Below, piece after piece: positions 59,822 through 64,000 of a stretch of DNA of 64,000 nucleotides. Below the pieces are notes generated by a model. That model did not search any database and was not told where the DNA came from. It was given only the letters and a program-made list of their open reading frames with translations. A program made the translations under genes and the position numbers. The stretch is from CAVZOY01 sp963777095 (lineage in GTDB: Bacteria > Actinomycetota > Actinomycetes > Mycobacteriales > Geodermatophilaceae): the NCBI GenBank assembly GCA_963777095.1, contig CAVZOY010000001.1:558001-622000 (forward strand), given 5' to 3'. Positions within the stretch are counted from its first letter, which is position 1, and each line of letters opens with the position of its first letter.

Positions 59822-60076
59822 ATGTCACTGGAAGACGACGTGTCGGCGGCTCGTGATGCCGTCGACGAGGTGGAACGGGCCTGCGCCCGCGTGTACGGGC
59901 ACTTCCGGGACGGCGTCGACGTGCGCCGCCTGCGCCTCGACGTGGGCCGGCTCCGCGAGGACCTGGATCTGCTCTGCGGCGCACGACCGGCCGCCGTGCA
60001 GGGCCAGCAGTTCAGCTCCGCCGCCTGGGACGACGGCATGGACAACCTCGGCGCCCCGGGCCGGATGACGCGTTGA
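59822..60076 (+). CDS. Small hypothetical protein upstream of the sdh operon (84 aa)
   Basis: M-S-L-E-D-D-V-S-A-A-R-D-A-V-D-E-V-E-R-A-C-A-R-V-Y is an amphipathic helix followed by D-V-R-R-L-R-L-D-V-G-R-L-R-E-D-L-D-L-L-C-G-A-R. Soluble, two Cys, no recognised family. ATG 59822 follows AAGGGGCAGGG. Its TGA overlaps the TTG start of the SdhC-like gene by 4 bp, so it belongs to the sdh operon; a role as assembly factor is possible but unproven. Confidence 0.65.
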   Translation: MSLEDDVSAARDAVDEVERACARVYGHFRDGVDVRRLRLDVGRLREDLDLLCGARPAAVQGQQFSSAAWDDGMDNLGAPGRMTR

Positions 60077-60900
60077 CCACCACCGCTCCACGCACGGGGG
60101 CGGTCACCGCCGGGGGCGGGAACGGTGGAGCGGCCCCGCGTCGCGCCTCGATCTCCGAACGGCACCTGCGGACCGACCGGTGGTGGGTCCAGCCGCTGAT
60201 CACCGTCCTGGTGCTCGTCGCGTTCATCGCCTACGCGACCTTCCGCGCGTTCCAGAACGCCTACTACTTCTCCGAGCCCTACATCTCGCCGTTCTACTCG
60301 CCGTGCCTCACCACCGCGTGCGAGGGCGACACCTTTCCGAAGCTCTTCACCGGCCCCGCCTGGATCTCCCCGGCGCTCTACATCCTGATCTTCCCGCTGG
60401 GCATCCGGCTCACCTGCTACTACTACCGCAAGGCGTACTACCGGTCGTTCTGGCTCTCGCCCCCGGCCTGCGCCGTGGCCGAGCCGCACCGCCGCTACAC
60501 CGGTGAGACGCGGCTCCCTCTGATCGGGCAGAACATCCACCGGTACGCGCTCTACGCCGCGCTGGTCATCAACGTGATCCTGTTCTACGACGCCGTCCTC
60601 GCCTTCCGCGACGAGACCGGCGCGTGGGGACACATGGGCCTCGGCACGCTGATCCTGCTGGCCAACGCCGTGCTGCTCTTCCTCTACTCGGTGTCGTGCC
60701 ACTCGTGCCGGCACATCGTCGGCGGCCGGATCAACTCCTTCTCCCGGCATCCGCTGCGGTACAAGGCGTGGACCCAGGTGTCGAAGCTGAACGGCCGGCA
60801 CATGCAGTTCGCCTGGGCCTCGCTGCTGAGCGTCGCGTTCGCCGACTTCTACGTCTTCCTCCTGGCCACCGGCACGATCTCGGATCTCCGCTTCTTCTGA
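60073..60900 (+). CDS. sdhC: Succinate dehydrogenase membrane anchor, Sdh1 type
   Basis: A 275-residue protein with five helices, the size and gene position of the mycobacterial Sdh1 membrane subunit rather than the ~130-residue SdhC/SdhD pair. Conserved features are F-R-A-F-Q-N-A-Y-Y-F-S-E-P-Y-I-S-P-F-Y-S-P-C near residue 55, C-Y-Y-Y-R-K-A-Y-Y-R-S-F-W, and S-V-S-C-H-S-C-R-H-I-V-G-G near 215. The Cys/His cluster C-H-S-C-R-H fits a membrane-embedded iron-sulfur or haem site; from memory, the mycobacterial Sdh1 structure has a Rieske-type cluster there. TTG 60073 overlaps the previous stop (TTGA). Confidence 0.82.
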   Translation: MTTTAPRTGAVTAGGGNGGAAPRRASISERHLRTDRWWVQPLITVLVLVAFIAYATFRAFQNAYYFSEPYISPFYSPCLTTACEGDTFPKLFTGPAWISPALYILIFPLGIRLTCYYYRKAYYRSFWLSPPACAVAEPHRRYTGETRLPLIGQNIHRYALYAALVINVILFYDAVLAFRDETGAWGHMGLGTLILLANAVLLFLYSVSCHSCRHIVGGRINSFSRHPLRYKAWTQVSKLNGRHMQFAWASLLSVAFADFYVFLLATGTISDLRFF

Positions 60901-60917
60901 CTGATGGGGCCCTTCTG

Positions 60918-62714
60918 ATGGAGCTCGAACGGCACGACTACGACGTCGTGGTCGTCGGGGCGGGGGGTGCCGGCCTGCGGGCCGCCATCGAAGCCTCCGA
61001 GAACGGCGCGCGGACGGCGGTCGTCTGCAAGTCGCTGCTCGGCAAGGCGCACACCGTCATGGCCGAGGGCGGCATCGCCGCGGCCATGGCGAACCTCTGG
61101 CCCGAGGACAACTGGCGGGTGCACTTCCGCGACACCATGCGCGGCGGAAAGATGCTCAACCACTGGCGGATGGCGCAGCTGCACGCCCAGGAGGCGCCGG
61201 ACCGGGTCCGCGAGCTCGAGGACTGGGGCGCCCTGTTCGACCGCACCCCCGACGGGCTGATCAGCCAGCGCGACTTCGGCGGCCACCGCTACGCCCGGCT
61301 CGCCCACGTCGGCGACCGCACCGGGCTCGAGCTGATCCGCACGCTGCAGCAGCGCACGGTGGCGCTCGGCATCGACGTCTACATGGAGTGCACGGTCACC
61401 CGCCTCCTGACCGACGCCGAGGGCGTCACCGGGGCGTTCGGCTACTGGCGCGAGTCCGGCCGCTTCGTCGCCTGGCAGGCGCCCTCGGTCGTGCTGGCCA
61501 CCGGCGGCATCGGCAAGTCCTACAAGGTCACCTCGAACTCGTGGGAGTACACGGGTGACGGGCACTCCCTCGCGCTGCAGGCCGGCGCCACGCTCGTGAA
61601 CATGGAGTTCGTCCAGTTCCACCCCACCGGAATGGTCTGGCCGCCGTCCGTGCGCGGCATCCTCGTCACCGAGAGCGTCCGCGGCGACGGCGGCGTCCTG
61701 CGGAACTCGGCCGGCAACCGCTTCATGTTCGACTACATCCCCGACTTCTTCCGCAAGGAGACGGCGGAGACCGAGGACGAGGCCGACCGCTGGTACGACG
61801 ACAAGAAGAACAACCGTCGTCCGCCCGAGCTGCTCCCCCGCGACGAGGTCGCCCGCGCGATCAACAGCGAGGTGAAGGCCGGCCGCGGAACCCCGCACGG
61901 CGGCGTGTTCCTCGACATCGCGTCGCGCCGGTCCGCCGAGTACATCCGCAAGCGGCTGCCCTCGATGTACCACCAGTTCAAGGAACTGGCGGAGGTCGAC
62001 ATCACCGCCGAGGCGATGGAGGTGGGCCCCACCTGCCACTACGTCATGGGCGGCGTGGAGGTCGACCCCGACACCGAGGCCGCGCGCGTGCCGGGCCTGT
62101 TCGCCGCCGGCGAGGTGGCCGGCGGCATGCACGGGTCCAACCGGCTCGGCGGCAACTCGCTGTCCGACCTGCTGGTCTTCGGACGACGGGCCGGGCTGGC
62201 CGCGGCCGAGCACGGCCTCACGCGCACCGGCCGGATCGCCTTGGACGACGACGTGCTCGCCGACGCCGCCCGCGCGGCCCTGGCACCGTTCGAGCGGGAG
62301 GGCGGCGAGAACCCGTACACGGTGCAGCACGACCTGCAGCAGACGATGCACGACCTCGTCGGCATCATCCGCACGGCGCCGGAGATGGAGCAGGCGCTCG
62401 AGCGGATCGCCGCGCTCAAGGAGCGGGTCGCGAACCTGTCGGTCGAGGGACACCGGCAGTACAACCCGGGCTGGCACCTGGCCCTGGACCTGCCGCACAT
62501 GCTGCTGGTCAGCGAGTGCATCGCGAAGGCCGCCCTCGAACGGGAGGAGAGCCGCGGCGGGCACACCCGCGACGACTTCCCCGCCACCGATTCGGAGTGG
62601 GCGAAGACGAACCTGGTCTGCTCGCTCGGGCCGGACGGCAGGGTCGCGCTGACCCGCCAGCCCCTCCCCCAGATGCCCGGCGAGCTCGCCGAGATCTTCG
62701 AGGAGGTCTCATGA
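60918..62714 (+). CDS. sdhA: Succinate dehydrogenase / fumarate reductase flavoprotein subunit
   Basis: A 598-residue flavoprotein. V-V-V-V-G-A-G-G-A-G-L-R-A-A-I-E-A is the FAD-binding start; G-K-A-H-T-V-M-A-E-G-G-I-A-A supplies the capping loop and the region that carries covalent FAD. Q-F-H-P-T-G-M and the catalytic R in S-V-R-G-D-G-G follow, with the late H-G-S-N-R-L-G-G-N-S-L. It oxidises succinate to fumarate in the TCA cycle. ATG 60918 lies 17 bp after the sdhC stop. The stop overlaps sdhB by 4 bp. Confidence 0.94.
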   Translation: MELERHDYDVVVVGAGGAGLRAAIEASENGARTAVVCKSLLGKAHTVMAEGGIAAAMANLWPEDNWRVHFRDTMRGGKMLNHWRMAQLHAQEAPDRVRELEDWGALFDRTPDGLISQRDFGGHRYARLAHVGDRTGLELIRTLQQRTVALGIDVYMECTVTRLLTDAEGVTGAFGYWRESGRFVAWQAPSVVLATGGIGKSYKVTSNSWEYTGDGHSLALQAGATLVNMEFVQFHPTGMVWPPSVRGILVTESVRGDGGVLRNSAGNRFMFDYIPDFFRKETAETEDEADRWYDDKKNNRRPPELLPRDEVARAINSEVKAGRGTPHGGVFLDIASRRSAEYIRKRLPSMYHQFKELAEVDITAEAMEVGPTCHYVMGGVEVDPDTEAARVPGLFAAGEVAGGMHGSNRLGGNSLSDLLVFGRRAGLAAAEHGLTRTGRIALDDDVLADAARAALAPFEREGGENPYTVQHDLQQTMHDLVGIIRTAPEMEQALERIAALKERVANLSVEGHRQYNPGWHLALDLPHMLLVSECIAKAALEREESRGGHTRDDFPATDSEWAKTNLVCSLGPDGRVALTRQPLPQMPGELAEIFEEVS

Positions 62715-63466
62715 GCTACGACGCGCGGTTCCGGGTCTGGCGCGGGGACGCTGCGGGCGGTGACCTGCAGGACTTCACCGTGGAGGTCAACGAGGGCGAG
62801 GTGGTCCTCGACGTCATCCACCGGCTGCAGGCCACCCAGGCCGGCGACCTCGCCGTCCGGTGGAACTGCAAGGCGGGCAAGTGCGGCTCGTGCAGCGCCG
62901 AGATCAACGGCCGGCCGCGGCTGATGTGCATGACCCGGATGAGCACCTTCGGCGAGGACGAGACGGTCACCGTCACGCCGCTGCGCACGTTCCCGGTCGT
63001 CCGCGACCTGGTCACCGACGTCTCGTACAACTACGAGGTGGCGTCGCGGATCCCGGCCTTCACCCCCCGCCCGCGGGAGGCCGACGGCACGCACCGCATG
63101 CAGCAGGTGGACGTCGAGCGCTCGCAGGAGTTCCGCAAGTGCATCGAGTGCTTCCTCTGCCAGGACACCTGCCACGTCATCCGTGACCACGAGGAGAACA
63201 AGGCCGCCTTCGCCGGCCCGCGCTTCCTGATCCGGCTGGCCGAGCTCGACATGCACCCGCTGGACGTCGTCGACCGCAAGCACGCCGCGCAGGACGAGTT
63301 CGGCCTGGGCTACTGCAACATCACCAAGTGCTGCAGCGAGGTCTGCCCGGAGGGCATCCACCTCACCGACAACGGGATCATCCCGCTGAAGGAACGCGTG
63401 GTGGACCGCAAGTTCGACCCGCTCACGTTCCTCGGCTCGAAGATCGGGCGGCGCCGCAAGGACTGA
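62711..63466 (+). CDS. sdhB: Succinate dehydrogenase iron-sulfur subunit
   Basis: A 251-residue protein. The 2Fe-2S domain has W-N-C-K-A-G-K-C-G-S-C-S-A-E-I-N-G-R-P and L-M-C. The C-terminal domain carries C-I-E-C-F-L-C-Q-D-T-C-H for the 4Fe-4S cluster and C-N-I-T-K-C-C-S-E-V-C-P-E-G-I for the second cluster. It passes electrons from the flavin to the membrane subunit. ATG 62711 overlaps the sdhA stop (ATGA), so translation is coupled. All cluster cysteines are present, unlike the FrdB-like fragment at 40230. Confidence 0.93.
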   Translation: MSYDARFRVWRGDAAGGDLQDFTVEVNEGEVVLDVIHRLQATQAGDLAVRWNCKAGKCGSCSAEINGRPRLMCMTRMSTFGEDETVTVTPLRTFPVVRDLVTDVSYNYEVASRIPAFTPRPREADGTHRMQQVDVERSQEFRKCIECFLCQDTCHVIRDHEENKAAFAGPRFLIRLAELDMHPLDVVDRKHAAQDEFGLGYCNITKCCSEVCPEGIHLTDNGIIPLKERVVDRKFDPLTFLGSKIGRRRKD

Positions 63467-63474
63467 GACCCGGC

Positions 63475-63696
63475 TCAGCCGTCCTCCTGCTCGGCCGCCC
63501 GCCGCTCGGCGCCGGTCTCCCCCGCGTAGCCGACGTCCTGGCCCGAGACGCGTCCGACGAACGTCTCGGAGATGCCGGTGCCCGTCGTGGTCGCGGCGTC
63601 GTCGGCATCGCTGTCGCCACCTCCGGTCGCGCGGGACAGCGCCTGGGCGTCGTCGCGATCGACGTCGTCCTCACCGGGGCGCGAGTCGTGGTCCAT
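63475..63696 (-). CDS. Small acidic hypothetical protein (73 aa)
   Basis: M-D-H-D-S-R-P-G-E-D-D-V-D-R-D-D-A-Q-A-L-S-R-A-T-G then a Gly/Asp/Thr-rich stretch and G-I-S-E-T-F-V-G-R-V-S-G-Q-D-V-G-Y. Strongly acidic and probably disordered in part. ATG 63696 follows GGAGGCTGAC. It starts 1 bp after the stop of the SRPBCC gene, so the two are co-transcribed. No family is recognised. Confidence 0.65.
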   Translation of the reverse strand: MDHDSRPGEDDVDRDDAQALSRATGGGDSDADDAATTTGTGISETFVGRVSGQDVGYAGETGAERRAAEQEDG

Positions 63697-63697
63697 G

Positions 63698-64000
63698 TCA
63701 GCCTCCGTGTCGGTCGTGCGGGGGCGGTGCGACGAGCGCGCGGAGCCGCTCGAGGGACTCGGTCCAGCCGTTGCGGTGCAGCTCCCGACGCTCCTGCGTC
63801 GCGAACGGCCCCTGCGACAGCGTGATCTCCGTGCCGTCGTCCACGCCGGCGAGGTCGAGGACGACGACGGTCTCACGATCGTCCGGATCCGGCTCCTCGT
63901 AGCGGAACGTGTACGACAGCCGCCTCGGCGGATCGATCTCGAGGAACTCGCCGGTGACGTGGAAGGCGTCCCCGTCCGGGGGTTGCATGGTCAGCCGGTA
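63698..64000 (-). CDS. SRPBCC family protein (AHSA1/START-like), partial
   Basis: The 3' part of a ligand-binding helix-grip protein. F-H-V-T-G-E-F-L-E-I-D-P-P-R-R-L-S-Y-T-F-R and E-T-V-V-V-L-D-L-A-G, then G-T-E-I-T-L-S-Q-G-P-F and G-W-T-E-S-L-E-R-L, match the AHSA1-like group, where such proteins bind small hydrophobic molecules or regulate chaperones. The frame is open at the window edge and the start lies outside; an internal ATG is at 63988. Confidence 0.83.
   Translation of the reverse strand, partial: YRLTMQPPDGDAFHVTGEFLEIDPPRRLSYTFRYEEPDPDDRETVVVLDLAGVDDGTEITLSQGPFATQERRELHRNGWTESLERLRALVAPPPHDRHGG

Noticed and set aside
1..64000. CRISPR array, prophage, insertion sequence, tRNA or rRNA
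   Set aside because: Read on both strands, I saw no regularly spaced repeats, no integrase or transposase motifs, and no tRNA- or rRNA-like sequence.

Overview
The window is very GC-rich DNA with GTG and TTG starts, tight gene packing and actinobacterial marker families: CYTH/CHAD, mycothiol-linked DinB-like enzymes, MalT-like LuxR regulators, DUF1622, DUF6328, DUF1876 and a mycobacterial-type Sdh1 operon. The best guess is a Geodermatophilaceae-like actinobacterium (Blastococcus, Geodermatophilus or Modestobacter). This rests on family content only; there is no rRNA in the window. I see no rRNA, tRNA, CRISPR array, insertion sequence or prophage.

Layout. 0-20 kb holds membrane, stress and envelope genes: a K+ channel, DUF1622, an AI-2E-type permease, an HdeD-like protein, an RDD protein, an arylsulfatase, a GH15 trehalase/glucoamylase, a secreted CinY/Het-C-like protein, two 14-TM MFS exporters, a CYTH-CHAD protein, a lipid-kinase-like protein, and three copies of an unnamed ~75-residue protein family. 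20-39 kb holds three large MalT-like (LAL) regulators, a SulP transporter, a divergent pair of Abhydrolase_9 proteins, a CPBP protease, and an intact Nudix gene with a truncated relative. 39-47 kb is metabolic: an N-methyl amino acid oxidase, an MFS gene, a D-tartrate dehydratase and a convergent TctCBA uptake operon. 47-60 kb is mixed: a SNF2 helicase, adenylate kinase, a HicB-like protein, mycothiol-type enzymes, an orphan receiver, DUF6625, DUF2278 and a DivIVA-like coiled coil. 60-63.5 kb is an Sdh1-type succinate dehydrogenase operon.

Two window-wide observations stand out. First, a 17-bp element (TCAYCC-N5-GGGTGA and variants) occurs in all nine divergent intergenic gaps between 2.7 and 31.9 kb and once more at 39.0 kb. 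I did not find it in the divergent gaps beyond 40 kb. This suggests a shared regulon for the 2-39 kb block, with the local LAL regulators or an alternative sigma factor as candidate drivers. Second, ten genes are broken by single-base changes, and nearly all are +1 insertions (about sixteen in total). That bias looks more like sequencing or assembly error than natural decay, so the broken genes are described as their likely full-length products.

Start codons were chosen by ribosome-binding sites where these were visible. Frameshifted genes are typed as pseudogene only because the sequence as given is broken.
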